In this document: positions 1-8,783 of the stretch, in pieces
How the letters are laid out: every line of letters begins with the position of its first letter
Position numbering within the stretch: the stretch's first letter is position 1
From: Desulfonatronovibrio hydrogenovorans DSM 9292
GTDB lineage: Bacteria; Desulfobacterota; Desulfovibrionia; Desulfovibrionales; Desulfonatronovibrionaceae
Length of the DNA: 64,000 nucleotides
NCBI RefSeq assembly: GCF_000686525.1
Contig: NZ_JMKT01000009.1
Coordinates: 1 to 64,000 of the forward strand
Direction: 5' to 3'
Notes under the pieces: model-generated
Database searches by the model: none
Told to the model about the DNA's origin: nothing
What the model saw: the letters and a program-made list of their open reading frames with translations, nothing else
Position numbers and translations under genes: made by a program

Positions 1-270
1 CCGCTGCTCCCGCCACCTCTTGATGTTTGAGTGATAAAGACCTTCTCTGCGCAGCAGGGCTCCGAATTGGCCTTGGCTGGTACACTCATCAGCCTCCTGG
101 AGGATGCGAAGCTTGTAGTTGGCGGTGTAATAACGTCTTTTTTTCTTGGGAACCACCTCAGGATCGTTTTGGTTCCCGTTTCCCACCCCCTTCCGGAAGG
201 GGGTGGGACTGCCCTGGCAGCTGCCAGAGGTTAACTTGAAAACATCATGTTCATTCTTCTTGTGCATCAT
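1..270 (-). CDS. IS3-type transposase OrfA-like protein, N-terminal part (runs off the window)
   Basis: Reading leftward from an ATG at 270, 90 codons stay open to the window edge, so the 3' part is missing. The start follows an AAGGTGG ribosome site. The first 45 residues are low-complexity and polar; then comes a basic stretch with the pattern KKKRRYYTANYKLRILQEAD, followed by GALLRREGLYHSNIKRWREQR. This is the helix-turn-helix DNA-binding region of IS3/IS911-like OrfA transposases, which bind the element ends. The catalytic OrfB would lie outside the window. Family call is by motif; the IS name is not recognised. Confidence 0.8.
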   Translation of the reverse strand, partial: MMHKKNEHDVFKLTSGSCQGSPTPFRKGVGNGNQNDPEVVPKKKRRYYTANYKLRILQEADECTSQGQFGALLRREGLYHSNIKRWREQR

Positions 271-335
271 GTGAGCCACCTTAACCGCCCTTGCTTAAAT
301 TCTCAAATGGTCGGTGTCTCACTCTCATTGGCACA
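1..335 (-). mobile_element. Insertion sequence, right-hand fragment visible
   Basis: Contains the OrfA-like gene. On the minus strand a plausible element end begins TGTGCCAATGAGAGTGAGAC near 335, starting with TG as IS3-type ends do, about 65 bp before the OrfA start. The opposite end is outside the window, so the terminal inverted repeat cannot be confirmed; the boundary is inferred. Confidence 0.5.
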
Positions 336-389
336 GAGGGGGCAGGGAATCAGCATGATCAACGTGCAACCCGGAAGACAACAGTGATA

Positions 390-428
390 CCCCCTGTGTT
401 TGTGACTTTAAATTGCAAACACAGGGGG
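390..428. terminator. 13-bp perfect hairpin downstream of the choline-sulfate operon
   Basis: CCCCCTGTGTTTG at 390-402 pairs exactly with CAAACACAGGGGG at 416-428, with a 13-nt loop. It lies 26 bp after the stop of the leftward binding-protein gene, where an operon terminator is expected. There is no strong T-run on either side, so it may be a weak or factor-dependent terminator or an mRNA-stabilising hairpin. Confidence 0.6.
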
Positions 429-453
429 TTGACGGGTAGTTAAAGAATAATAT

Positions 454-1380
454 TTACTTGAATTTGTTTTGAATAAGTTCCATGGCCGGAGTTCCTGCAG
501 GGGTTGTGATTCCGGCAAACCAGCTGGAAACAATGTCCATATTGTCTTTTATCCAGGTAGTGGCCACTTCTTTGGCAAGCAGGTTTTTCTGACCATACTC
601 ATTGATCCAATAGCTCTGGATCTCAGAGGTGACCTGCATTCGTTGTAAGAACTGATATGCATCCGGGTACTGGGCAGCAAAACCGTCACGAACAACCGTG
701 TGGATAAGTGACTCGCTGGCAAAACTTTCTGTTCCGTCCACCGGTTCAAGATACTTCATGTCAATTCTGATGTTCATCCAATGCGGCCTCCAGCAGGCAA
801 ATGCAACCCACTGATCATTGTTGATCAGATTCATGACCTCGGTGAGCATAATGGGAGTGGTGGTTCCTGTCTGATCCCAGTCGCCCAGTCCTGCCACATC
901 ATTGGCGATGATATCCTCCATGGCAGTGTGCATAGGCGATCCCACCTCAATATTGTAAATATGGCGTCTGAACTTGTCAGCATGAGGGTTGAGATCGGCA
1001 AAGCTTTGTACTCCTGCTTCGGCCACGAAATCAGGTACGCACAAACCGATAAGGGCGTCGTCCAAATTGGTCTGAACTATTTCCACAGCTCCCGTGTCAA
1101 GCAAGGGCTCCAGAAGAGGGTTCTGCTGCGGAGTCCAGACCCCGAGAAAAACATCCACCTCACCGTCTTCCATGCCTTTGTACACTACTGGAGGACCGAT
1201 CTGCAGCTGGTCTGAATCATACCCCAGTGCATCCAAAAGCTGTGCAGTGATCTCGGTTTTGACCTCTACACCCGGCCAGGGCGGCACACCAAAGCGAATC
1301 GGGTCTTTAGCCATCGAAACTGAACCCAGCCCCAGGAAAAGGATAACTGCCAAGCATAAGGTGATAGTCGATTTTTTCAT
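454..1380 (-). CDS. Choline/glycine betaine ABC transporter substrate-binding protein
   Basis: 308 aa. Residues 1-24 are a clear signal peptide ending SVSMA, so the mature protein is periplasmic. The rest matches the OpuAC/ProX-type fold: IRFGVPPWPGVEVKTEI at the mature N-terminus, then MEDGEVDVFLGVWTP and a Trp-rich CWRPHWMN segment, which in choline and betaine binders supplies the aromatic box around the quaternary amine. Start chosen at 1380 because AAGGAGG lies just upstream. It is the last gene of a leftward operon with choline sulfatase and its maturase, so choline or choline-O-sulfate is the likely ligand (inference). No permease or ATPase gene is visible next to it. Confidence 0.88.
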   Translation of the reverse strand: MKKSTITLCLAVILFLGLGSVSMAKDPIRFGVPPWPGVEVKTEITAQLLDALGYDSDQLQIGPPVVYKGMEDGEVDVFLGVWTPQQNPLLEPLLDTGAVEIVQTNLDDALIGLCVPDFVAEAGVQSFADLNPHADKFRRHIYNIEVGSPMHTAMEDIIANDVAGLGDWDQTGTTTPIMLTEVMNLINNDQWVAFACWRPHWMNIRIDMKYLEPVDGTESFASESLIHTVVRDGFAAQYPDAYQFLQRMQVTSEIQSYWINEYGQKNLLAKEVATTWIKDNMDIVSSWFAGITTPAGTPAMELIQNKFK

Positions 1381-1425
1381 TCTGCCTCCTTGTTAAAATT
1401 CATGAGAATGATCCTGTCTGGACCA

Positions 1426-2523
1426 TCACCCGGATATGTTGCGGGTGATATGCATAAAGCGAGGAAGTGATTTGTCGTAAAAATACTTCCACCCCCCGCA
1501 CAGAACGCTTTTTTGATTGTTTTGTTTTAAACGGAATCCAGGGCAGTCTCCCTGGCATAGTTCAAGATAGGGGCACTGGCTGCACTCTGGGTTCCGGTCT
1601 GATTTGAGACTGGAAAACTCTAAACTCTTGGCTGAATGAAAAATCTGTGCAAAAGAATCCTTGTATATATTTCCCAGCCTGTACCCAGGCTGAACAAAAA
1701 AATCACACGGATAGACATCCCCATTGTATTCCACAACCAGGTATTGACCACAGAGGTCTGCCATGCGGCACTCGGCTGCCTGGCCCATGATCAGTTTAGC
1801 CAGGATCGACTCAAAATTGCGGATGCTGACCTTAAAGACATCGTCTGCAAACCATTGGTCAAAAACCCGGATCAGGAATTGTCCCCACTCTTTCCCGGTT
1901 ATGCCCGGGTCAGGCCCATTGCTCCTGGTTTCTTGCTGCAGGCAGGGTATAAACTGGATGTGTCTGAAGCCAAGATTTTTCAGGTGGGCATAGACTTTCC
2001 CGGGATGATCCACGTTGGCCGATGAAACCAGGCAGACCGCATTTACAGCTACCCCATGCTCGATAAAGGTCCTGATCCCCTGGACAACCTTTGCGTGAGT
2101 GGCCTTGCCTGCCAGGGTTTTGCGAAAGGAGTCATGCACTGCAGCCGGGCCGTCAATGCTGCATCCGGCAAGAAACCTGTACCTGGCCATGTGTGCGGCC
2201 ATTTCCGGGGTGACCCGGGTGGCATTGGTCTGAATACAGTTGACAATTCTTGAGCCTTTAGGCGCAATTTGTTTTTGCAGCTCAGTGACCCGCCTGAAAA
2301 AATCAGCTCCCATCAGGCAGGGCTCCCCTCCCTGCCAGGTCAGCGAGTAGACCTCTTGATCCCAGGCAAAATAACTCTGCAGCAGACGTTCAAGGGTATT
2401 TTCAGACATGCGGTGCTCCTGCTCTTCTGGATAGAGTTTTTTCTTGTCCAGATAAAAGCAGTAGTTGCACTTGAGATTGCAGTCAGCAGAAGCCGGTTTG
2501 ACCAGCAGGGAGAACTCACGCAT
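1426..2523 (-). CDS. Anaerobic sulfatase-maturating radical SAM enzyme (anSME)
   Basis: 365 aa. The N-terminus carries the radical SAM cluster site C15-x3-C19-x2-C22 within ADCNLKCNYCFYLDKK, the hallmark of anSME/AslB-like maturases. The C-terminal third has the SPASM-type cysteines for auxiliary 4Fe-4S clusters (CRMADLCGQY, YPCDFF, CSQCPYLELCQGDCPGF). The family oxidises the active-site Cys or Ser of sulfatases to formylglycine without oxygen. It lies 33 bp after the choline sulfatase gene, whose nascent product is the obvious substrate. The ribosome site is weak, suggesting translation linked to the gene before it. Confidence 0.92.
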   Translation of the reverse strand: MREFSLLVKPASADCNLKCNYCFYLDKKKLYPEEQEHRMSENTLERLLQSYFAWDQEVYSLTWQGGEPCLMGADFFRRVTELQKQIAPKGSRIVNCIQTNATRVTPEMAAHMARYRFLAGCSIDGPAAVHDSFRKTLAGKATHAKVVQGIRTFIEHGVAVNAVCLVSSANVDHPGKVYAHLKNLGFRHIQFIPCLQQETRSNGPDPGITGKEWGQFLIRVFDQWFADDVFKVSIRNFESILAKLIMGQAAECRMADLCGQYLVVEYNGDVYPCDFFVQPGYRLGNIYKDSFAQIFHSAKSLEFSSLKSDRNPECSQCPYLELCQGDCPGFRLKQNNQKSVLCGGWKYFYDKSLPRFMHITRNISG

Positions 2524-2556
2524 TACTTGCTAAGGCCAGGCAGTCTGGCAGATTAA

Positions 2557-4089
2557 TTATGTTTTTGATGTGATCCTGGCGCAACGCTCAACATCGTTGA
2601 GATTCAGGTGGTTGCGCATGTATTTCTGGGACGCATCCTGAACAGGTTGAAAATCCCATGAAGTATGCTTTCCAGACATGTGCGCCCGGAAGACGAGCCT
2701 TCTTTTTTTCTGGCTGTCTAAGATGTCTTTGTTCAGTTCGTCCAGATCCTGATGTTCTGAGATGATTTTTTCAAACTCCAGACACAAATCATGGTGTCCT
2801 GATTCCAGGGCAAGATTTTCCAGCTCGTCAGGATCAGCCTCAAGGTCAAAAAGAAGTGGTGGATCAGCAGGACTGTGAATATACTTGTATCTGCCCTGTC
2901 TGACCATGATCATGGGCGCAACTGCTCCTTCGCCCAGGTATTCAGAAATGACCGGCCTTTTAAATTCTTTTGCTTCACCCCTAAGCAGAGTCAGCAGACT
3001 GTTGCCGTCCAGCCTGTCCGCTGGATCTTGCATATGAGGGTCAGCAGTCAAATCAAGCAGGGTGGGCAAAAGATCAACCAGAGAAACAGGGGTGGTGATC
3101 CTGCCCGGTTGAAAGAATTGTGGACTGGATACAATAAAGGGCACCCTGGCTGACCATTCATGGAAAGACATCTTATACCACAGCCCACGCTCGCCAAGCA
3201 TGTCACCATGGTCAGCCGTAAAGATGACTACTGTGTTTTCCTTGAGTCCGCTATGCTCAAGGGCTTTAAGGATGCGCCCGATCTTGTCGTCGATGTAACT
3301 GATCTGGCCGTAGTAGGCATGTCTGGCATTGCGGATGTAGTGTTCATCTATTTTCTGCCTGTCCATTTTACAGGCGTGGCGCAGTCTCTGACTGTGCGGG
3401 TCACATTGTTCATAGTCAATATGCTCCACCTTAGGCAGATCAATGTCTTCGTGGTTATAGCGGTCCCAGTATTCTTTTGGACAGGCATAGGGGTCATGCG
3501 GATCAGTGAATGATACTGCCATACAGAATGGACGCTTATCATTGTCCCTGGCCAGATCGTAAATGTGTCGCTCGGCCAGAAAGCCGACTTCATCGTCAAA
3601 ATCAATCTGGTTGGTCCGCTCACACGGTCCGGCCTGATAGACACTGTCCATATTGTGATACCACCAGTCAAAACGATGCGTTGGCCTTGTCCAGTCCGGG
3701 GTCCAGCCATGGTCAGCCGGGTAGACGTCTGTGGTCAGGCGTTCTTCAAAGCCGTGCAGCTGGTCGGCTCCGACAAAATGCATCTTTCCGCACAGGGTTG
3801 TCCTGTATCCGTTGGCCCTGAGATAATGGGCAAAAGTCGGAATGTCAGCCGGGAACTCAGCTCCGTTGTCATAAGCCCCTATTTTTGATGAATGCTGTCC
3901 GGACAACATGGAGAACCTTGAAGGAGCGCACAATGGGTTGTTGCAGTAGGCGCTGTCAAAAATTACTCCACCTTCGGCCAGGGAGTCTATGTTGGGGGTT
4001 TTGGTCACCTTGTGCCCATAGCATGACAGGGCAGGCGCTGCCAGCTGGTCAGCCTGGATAATCAGAATATTCGGTTTTGGTTCAGCCAT
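2557..4089 (-). CDS. betC: Choline-sulfatase
   Basis: 510 aa, the usual length. It hydrolyses choline-O-sulfate to choline and sulfate. The start NILIIQADQLAAPALSCYGH gives the metal-binding Asp14; the formylglycine site is C54-A-P-S-R58 in CNNPLCAPSRFSM, the cysteine type. A second metal/catalytic block reads FTADHGDMLGERGLWYK. The C-terminus has the choline-sulfatase signature SWDFQPVQDASQKYMRNH, which separates BetC from other arylsulfatases. No signal peptide, so cytoplasmic. It starts 2 bp after the IclR-type gene (AAGGA ribosome site) and is followed by its maturase. Confidence 0.95.
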   Translation of the reverse strand: MAEPKPNILIIQADQLAAPALSCYGHKVTKTPNIDSLAEGGVIFDSAYCNNPLCAPSRFSMLSGQHSSKIGAYDNGAEFPADIPTFAHYLRANGYRTTLCGKMHFVGADQLHGFEERLTTDVYPADHGWTPDWTRPTHRFDWWYHNMDSVYQAGPCERTNQIDFDDEVGFLAERHIYDLARDNDKRPFCMAVSFTDPHDPYACPKEYWDRYNHEDIDLPKVEHIDYEQCDPHSQRLRHACKMDRQKIDEHYIRNARHAYYGQISYIDDKIGRILKALEHSGLKENTVVIFTADHGDMLGERGLWYKMSFHEWSARVPFIVSSPQFFQPGRITTPVSLVDLLPTLLDLTADPHMQDPADRLDGNSLLTLLRGEAKEFKRPVISEYLGEGAVAPMIMVRQGRYKYIHSPADPPLLFDLEADPDELENLALESGHHDLCLEFEKIISEHQDLDELNKDILDSQKKRRLVFRAHMSGKHTSWDFQPVQDASQKYMRNHLNLNDVERCARITSKT

Positions 4090-4091
4090 GA

Positions 4092-4844
4092 TTAATCCTT
4101 ATTTGAATAGTCGTTGAACACTTCCTCCAGGCTGGACCTTGTTTGTTCCAGTCTGGAGGCTATTTTTCCGCACAGGTCGTTTTTAAGCATGCGCGCTTCA
4201 AGCACCCCAAGCCCCAGGACCATTACGGTCTGGTCCTGTTCCCTGATGGGAATGGCAAATCGCCTCATTCCCGGATAGAACAAAGCCCTGTCATCCTGCA
4301 TTTGTGTATTCCCGGCCTTCCGGATCATTACCTGCACATCATCTAAGGAGATTGGTTCATGATGTGCTGCAAGCTCTTGCTTTAAAAAAGTTTCATCAGT
4401 GAGCGTTGCAGGATCATAGAAAAAAATCGAGCCCACCACAGGCAGGCTTAAGGCCAGGCTCTGCCCGGCAGGCCACATGGCAGGCGATTCAGGGGCTACA
4501 AAGCTCTCTAAACAGAACAGTCTGCCCTGAGACAAGGTAAACAGATTCACAGATGCCTGGAATTCATCATGAAGCCAGCGCATATGTGCTCTGACGACCT
4601 GCATGGGCTGGTTTCTTTTAGCTGCTGCCTTGCCCCAGAAATAGGTTTTGGTTCCCAGAACGTATGTTCTCCTGGATGTTTTGTGCAGAACATCCACAGC
4701 TACCAGCTCCTTGAGTATCTTGTTCACCGTGGTCGGACTGGGGTTGCCCAGAAATATTCGGATTGCTGAAAATCCCAGTCCATTCTGATGTTTGCTTATT
4801 TCGTCAATTACCCGGAGTGCTCTGGCCAGGGTTGTTTCACTCAT
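4092..4844 (-). CDS. IclR-family transcriptional regulator of the choline-sulfate operon
   Basis: 250 aa. Residues about 5-70 form a winged helix-turn-helix (GFSAIRIFLGNPSPTTVNKILKEL, then RTYVLGTKTY), and about 75-245 match the IclR effector-binding domain. It is the first gene of the leftward operon and abuts betC, so it most likely controls the operon and itself in response to choline, choline-O-sulfate or a breakdown product (inference). In aerobic bacteria choline-sulfate genes are usually under BetI or LysR-type control, so the regulator type here is unusual. Confidence 0.88.
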   Translation of the reverse strand: MSETTLARALRVIDEISKHQNGLGFSAIRIFLGNPSPTTVNKILKELVAVDVLHKTSRRTYVLGTKTYFWGKAAAKRNQPMQVVRAHMRWLHDEFQASVNLFTLSQGRLFCLESFVAPESPAMWPAGQSLALSLPVVGSIFFYDPATLTDETFLKQELAAHHEPISLDDVQVMIRKAGNTQMQDDRALFYPGMRRFAIPIREQDQTVMVLGLGVLEARMLKNDLCGKIASRLEQTRSSLEEVFNDYSNKD

Positions 4845-5656
4845 AAATTATACTCATTTATGTAGTTTGGTATCTAAATATGTATTGCGTAGCACTTGCA
4901 AACTGAGCTGTCAAATCCTTAAACAAAACTTCCTCCCTTATTATGGAAAGGGCTGACAGTATGTCGGACTCAGATTGACATCTTCAGGGGTTTTATTAAT
5001 GAGAATATTATGAACCCCTTACAAGGAAGCACCTATGAAAGTGCAACCTACTAGAAGGCTTGTTTTTATTATCACTGGCATTAAGTAATGTCATGGATGC
5101 TGAAGCACAAAGAGGGTGGTAGGTGCCGGGATATCAACAGAATCAGGATGTCGAAGGCACGTGGGGCTCTAGGAAAAATCCAATAGATTCGGAATGATGG
5201 GGACGGGTATGATGACTGGATCAGGCATGATCCGGTGAAAACACCAATTTTTTCGGAAGCATGCGGCTTGTGGCTCAGGCCCGGCACTCCAAGTCCCGGG
5301 GCCAATACCTGGCCGACCGGGCCGCTCATATCCTTGCCAGGGCAGCGCTTGGTGCTGGAGTTTGCCCCTTATCACTTGGCAACTCTTGGGCGTTCCCCTT
5401 TTTGTTTGCCCCGCTTTAGGCTGGAAGTTTGCTAATATTCGCCAGAGGGGGGGAACTGCCCCCTTCGGACACTTAACAATTTGGTTGCAAACGCGGGGCA
5501 TCAAAAAGATATTTATTGCTGAAGCCCATGCCCGGCAGTACTGGATTAGAACTGCCGGCAACTGTTCAACACATGGAGACAAGATCAGATATCAGTCACA
5601 ACCGTCTTTACAAAAATAATGCTCTGATCAGGGTGGATACGGATTGTAATTCAGGT
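4845..5656. other. 812-bp intergenic region: operon promoter side, otherwise no gene seen
   Basis: The 4845-4920 end is AT-rich and must hold the promoter and operator of the leftward iclR-betC operon; no clear -35/-10 pair stands out. A short perfect hairpin lies at 5532-5558 (CCGGCAGT, 11-nt loop, ACTGCCGG). Several open frames cross 5080-5620 on both strands, but their translations have no recognisable fold, no good ribosome sites and a proline/glycine-rich composition, so I do not call them. Confidence 0.5.
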
Positions 5657-6778
5657 TCAGGAAACATTGTCAATAAGTTCCATGAATCTTCTGAAAAAGT
5701 ATCTGCTGTCATGAGGGCCTGAACTGGCCTCAGGATGATGCTGGACAGCAATTATTGGCTTGGTTTTGTGCCGGAAGCCTTCCAGGGTCTGGTCATTCAG
5801 GTTGACATGGGTCTGTTCCAGAAAATCGAGCTGGCTTATATCAACGCAGAATCCGTGGTTTTGGGATGAAATCTCAATTTTTTCTGTAACCAGGTCCTTG
5901 ACTGGATGGTTGGCCCCGTGATGGCCGAATTTCAGTTTAAAGCTCTTGCCGCCCAGGGCCAGTCCCAGAAGCTGGTGTCCCAGACAGATGCCGGCTATTG
6001 GAAATCTGTCCGCCAGTTTGGCTATGGTTTCTATGCTGCTGGTCATGGCAGCCGGATCACCTGGTCCATTGGTCAGGAAAATCCCGTCAGGATCAACTGC
6101 GCAGGCCTCATCAAAAGTAAAGGAAGCCGGGACCACCAGCAGGTCAACCCCCTGGGCCTTGAGCAGCCTTAGGATATTCCATTTTGTTCCATAGTCGTAG
6201 ACAAGGACTTTAGGTCCGTGGCCAGGCCAGTTGTATTTGCCCTTGTCCAGCCTGGCCGGGATGGGTCCATCATCGGTCCAGGCATAGGGAGCTTTGCAGC
6301 CGGCCTGTTCTCCAAGGTTCAGGCCTTCCATATGAGGGAGTTCTTTTGCCCTTTGGCTCAGTTTTTCTGGATCAAGTTCTGTTGTGGACATGATGCCCCG
6401 CATGGCCCCGTGAATTCTCAGATGGGTGGTCAGAGCCCTGGTGTCAATCCCCTCAATGCCCATGACATTGTTCCGGGAAAGGTAATCCGGCAGGTTTTCT
6501 GTTGACCGCCAGTTGGATGGTTCTTTGCAGCATTCCTTGACAATAAGGGCGGCAGCCTGAACTTTATCCGATTCTACATCTTCTGGATTGACCCCGTAAT
6601 TACCGATCAAAGGATAGGTCATGCAAACCATCTGCCCTACATAGGAAGGGTCTGTAATGATTTCCTGATATCCGGTCATGCCAGTATTGAATATCACTTC
6701 TCCGCCGGACTCTCCAGGTCCGGTAAAAGACTGTCCTTCAAACCAGGTACCATCCTCAAGTGCCAGAATAGCTTTCAT
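5657..6778 (-). CDS. carA: Carbamoyl-phosphate synthase small subunit
   Basis: 373 aa, normal length. N-terminal CPSase small-chain domain ([37 protein letters not shown]) followed by a class I glutamine amidotransferase domain with the nucleophile elbow in [17 protein letters not shown] and the catalytic His/Glu in VQHHPEAS near the C-terminus. It hydrolyses glutamine and channels ammonia to CarB for pyrimidine and arginine synthesis. No carB lies nearby. Its start overlaps the end of kdsB by 23 bp, so it is translationally coupled to that envelope gene. Confidence 0.97.
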   Translation of the reverse strand: MKAILALEDGTWFEGQSFTGPGESGGEVIFNTGMTGYQEIITDPSYVGQMVCMTYPLIGNYGVNPEDVESDKVQAAALIVKECCKEPSNWRSTENLPDYLSRNNVMGIEGIDTRALTTHLRIHGAMRGIMSTTELDPEKLSQRAKELPHMEGLNLGEQAGCKAPYAWTDDGPIPARLDKGKYNWPGHGPKVLVYDYGTKWNILRLLKAQGVDLLVVPASFTFDEACAVDPDGIFLTNGPGDPAAMTSSIETIAKLADRFPIAGICLGHQLLGLALGGKSFKLKFGHHGANHPVKDLVTEKIEISSQNHGFCVDISQLDFLEQTHVNLNDQTLEGFRHKTKPIIAVQHHPEASSGPHDSRYFFRRFMELIDNVS

Positions 6779-7520
6779 TATGTTTCTCCTGAATCAGTTT
6801 AGTTACGTTTATGATATCATTGGGAGTATCTACTCCATGACATTTTAATTCGGTCACCACCACATGAATGGGAATATCAGCCTCAAGCAGTCTTAATTGT
6901 TCAAGTTTTTCCGTAAGTTCCAGCCTGCCCTGGCTCAGGCTGCTGAAAAGCTCCAGGTGGCTCATCCTGAAAGCATAGAGTCCGATGTGGGCAAACTGGA
7001 CAGCTTTATTGCCCCGGGAAAAGGGAATGGGACTCCTGGAAAAATATAATGCCCTGTTGCTTTGGGAAAAGACCACCTTGACAACATTTGGGTTTTCCAC
7101 CTCGTTTTGGGCGGCCTTTCTGGCCAGGGTACAGATGTTGACATGGGGATCTGATACAAAGGGAGACAGAAGCTGTTCCAGCATCCGGGGATCAAGGGCC
7201 GGTTCATCTCCCTGGATGTTGACAACTATTGCCTTGGAGGAAATATCGAGCATTCTTGAAGCCTCAAGGACTCTATCGGTCCCGCTGCGGTGGGAGACAG
7301 CAGTCATGACTGCAGGTACCCCCAGCTCTCTGGCTGCATTTAAGATCTTTGGATGGTCAGTAGCCAGGACAATATGGTCCAGAAGGGTGCACTCAGCAGC
7401 CCTCTGATAGACATGCCAGAACATTGGCTTGCCAAGGATGCTGGCCAGGGGTTTTCCAGGAAATCTTGAAGACTCGTACCTTGCAGGAATGATTCCTATC
7501 ATATCGGGTTTGCTGCTCAT
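6756..7520 (-). CDS. kdsB: 3-deoxy-manno-octulosonate cytidylyltransferase
   Basis: 254 aa. The N-terminus [20 protein letters not shown] is the nucleotide-binding loop of the family, with [11 protein letters not shown] (metal/substrate site) in the middle and GVDTPNDI at the C-terminus. It activates Kdo as CMP-Kdo in the cytoplasm for lipopolysaccharide inner-core assembly. The next gene upstream in the same leftward run is waaA, which uses CMP-Kdo, so donor synthesis and transfer are co-expressed. It overlaps carA by 23 bp. Confidence 0.97.
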   Translation of the reverse strand: MSSKPDMIGIIPARYESSRFPGKPLASILGKPMFWHVYQRAAECTLLDHIVLATDHPKILNAARELGVPAVMTAVSHRSGTDRVLEASRMLDISSKAIVVNIQGDEPALDPRMLEQLLSPFVSDPHVNICTLARKAAQNEVENPNVVKVVFSQSNRALYFSRSPIPFSRGNKAVQFAHIGLYAFRMSHLELFSSLSQGRLELTEKLEQLRLLEADIPIHVVVTELKCHGVDTPNDIINVTKLIQEKHNESYSGT

Positions 7521-7538
7521 GTCAGAACCAGGTCCTTG

Positions 7539-8783
7539 CTATCTTTCCAGGGAATTAATGAGATCCAGGCTACCACCTTGGCGTTCCTCAACATATTTGC
7601 TGAACCCGGCAAAGACCTTGTCCCGGGAAGAGGAAGCATACCTGGTCAGCTTGTGATACAGGTCCTTTTCGTCTTTGACCATCCAGACCAGGCCCGATGA
7701 TACCAGTTCTTGACCGACCCAGTGGAAATTTTCCCAGAATGGGCCTATGCAGGGAGAAACTCCCTGAGAAAGCGGTTCCAGAAAGTTCTGCCCTCCGCAA
7801 GGAACAAGGCTTCCTCCGACATAAACAGATTTGGCCAGGGCATAGGCAGACAAGAGTTCTCCAAATTTATCCCAAAGTACAACCTGGGGCAGGGTTGTGT
7901 CAGCAGAAAGTGAGCTTCGCAATGACCAGCTGATGGTGCATTGTTCAAAAAAGGTCTTCCAGGCCGGAAGACGCTGCATATGCCTGGGAAAAAGGGCAAT
8001 GGTTGTTTTGGGACGGTTCTGGATGATCTTTTCAATCACCCACTGAATTTTTGATTCCTCCTGTTCCCGGATTGAGGCCAGTACAATCAGAGGGTGACCT
8101 GGCTTGAAAAAGGATGAAAGAGGGTTTTGCACATAGGGTATGGGTTTAGTACTGGCAGTGATATCAAACTTAATATTGTGCATGGATTCAACGCGGGCTC
8201 CAGGGAATATCCAGGAGAATCTCTTTTGGTCCCGATCCGAAACTGCCAGAATCCTGCCGGGCGCCATGGTATTGAGGATGCCGGAAATGGAGTAGTATCT
8301 GCAGAAACTTTTGAGACTGACCCGGGCATTGCCAATGGTCACCGGGATTTTTTGCTTTTGGCAGGCCTGGAGAAGAGCAGGCCATATCTCGGTTTCCATG
8401 AGTATCAACCGGGCAGGTTTGATTTTTCTGAGGGCCGCTGCCCAGACCAGGGGAATGTCAAAAGGAAAGAAAGACAGTTCAGCCCTTCCCTGGACCTGAT
8501 CCTGGAGGGTTTCCATTCCCTGCCTGGTATTGGTGGTGATGAGCACTCTGGGATATTTGTCTGGAGGCAGCTTAAGGAGCATGTGCAGGGCCAGCCTGGC
8601 TTCACCAACAGAGGCTGCCTGGATCCAGAGATCAAAAGGACCCTGAGGCAGCTGAATGCCGAATCGTTGGGCAGCTATGGGCCTGAGCCTCTTTATGAAC
8701 ACCAGGATCGGAAGGGCAATTATCCAGATAATGGCGTAGGCAAAGTTGAACAGGCCGATGGTAAGGCAATTTGACTTATTCAT
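7539..8783 (-). CDS. waaA: Kdo transferase (3-deoxy-D-manno-octulosonic acid transferase)
   Basis: 414 aa. A hydrophobic N-terminal anchor (about 8-30, FNFAYAIIWIIALPILVF) is followed by the family block WIQAASVGEARLALHML and a GT-B type two-domain layout. Late motifs GGSLVPCGGQNFLEPLSQGVSPCIG mark the nucleotide-sugar site. It transfers Kdo from CMP-Kdo to lipid IVA at the inner membrane. It overlaps ddl by 8 bp and lies 18 bp before kdsB in one leftward unit. Whether it adds one or two Kdo residues cannot be told from sequence. Confidence 0.95.
   Translation of the reverse strand: MNKSNCLTIGLFNFAYAIIWIIALPILVFIKRLRPIAAQRFGIQLPQGPFDLWIQAASVGEARLALHMLLKLPPDKYPRVLITTNTRQGMETLQDQVQGRAELSFFPFDIPLVWAAALRKIKPARLILMETEIWPALLQACQKQKIPVTIGNARVSLKSFCRYYSISGILNTMAPGRILAVSDRDQKRFSWIFPGARVESMHNIKFDITASTKPIPYVQNPLSSFFKPGHPLIVLASIREQEESKIQWVIEKIIQNRPKTTIALFPRHMQRLPAWKTFFEQCTISWSLRSSLSADTTLPQVVLWDKFGELLSAYALAKSVYVGGSLVPCGGQNFLEPLSQGVSPCIGPFWENFHWVGQELVSSGLVWMVKDEKDLYHKLTRYASSSRDKVFAGFSKYVEERQGGSLDLINSLER

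Noticed and set aside
27-239. Two overlapping + strand frames at the left edge
   Set aside because: They are antisense to the IS3-type OrfA frame, which has a clear HTH motif and ribosome site.
5081-5619. Several open frames in the gap before carA
   Set aside because: No ribosome sites, no known fold, Pro/Gly-biased composition; different frames cover the same bases on both strands.
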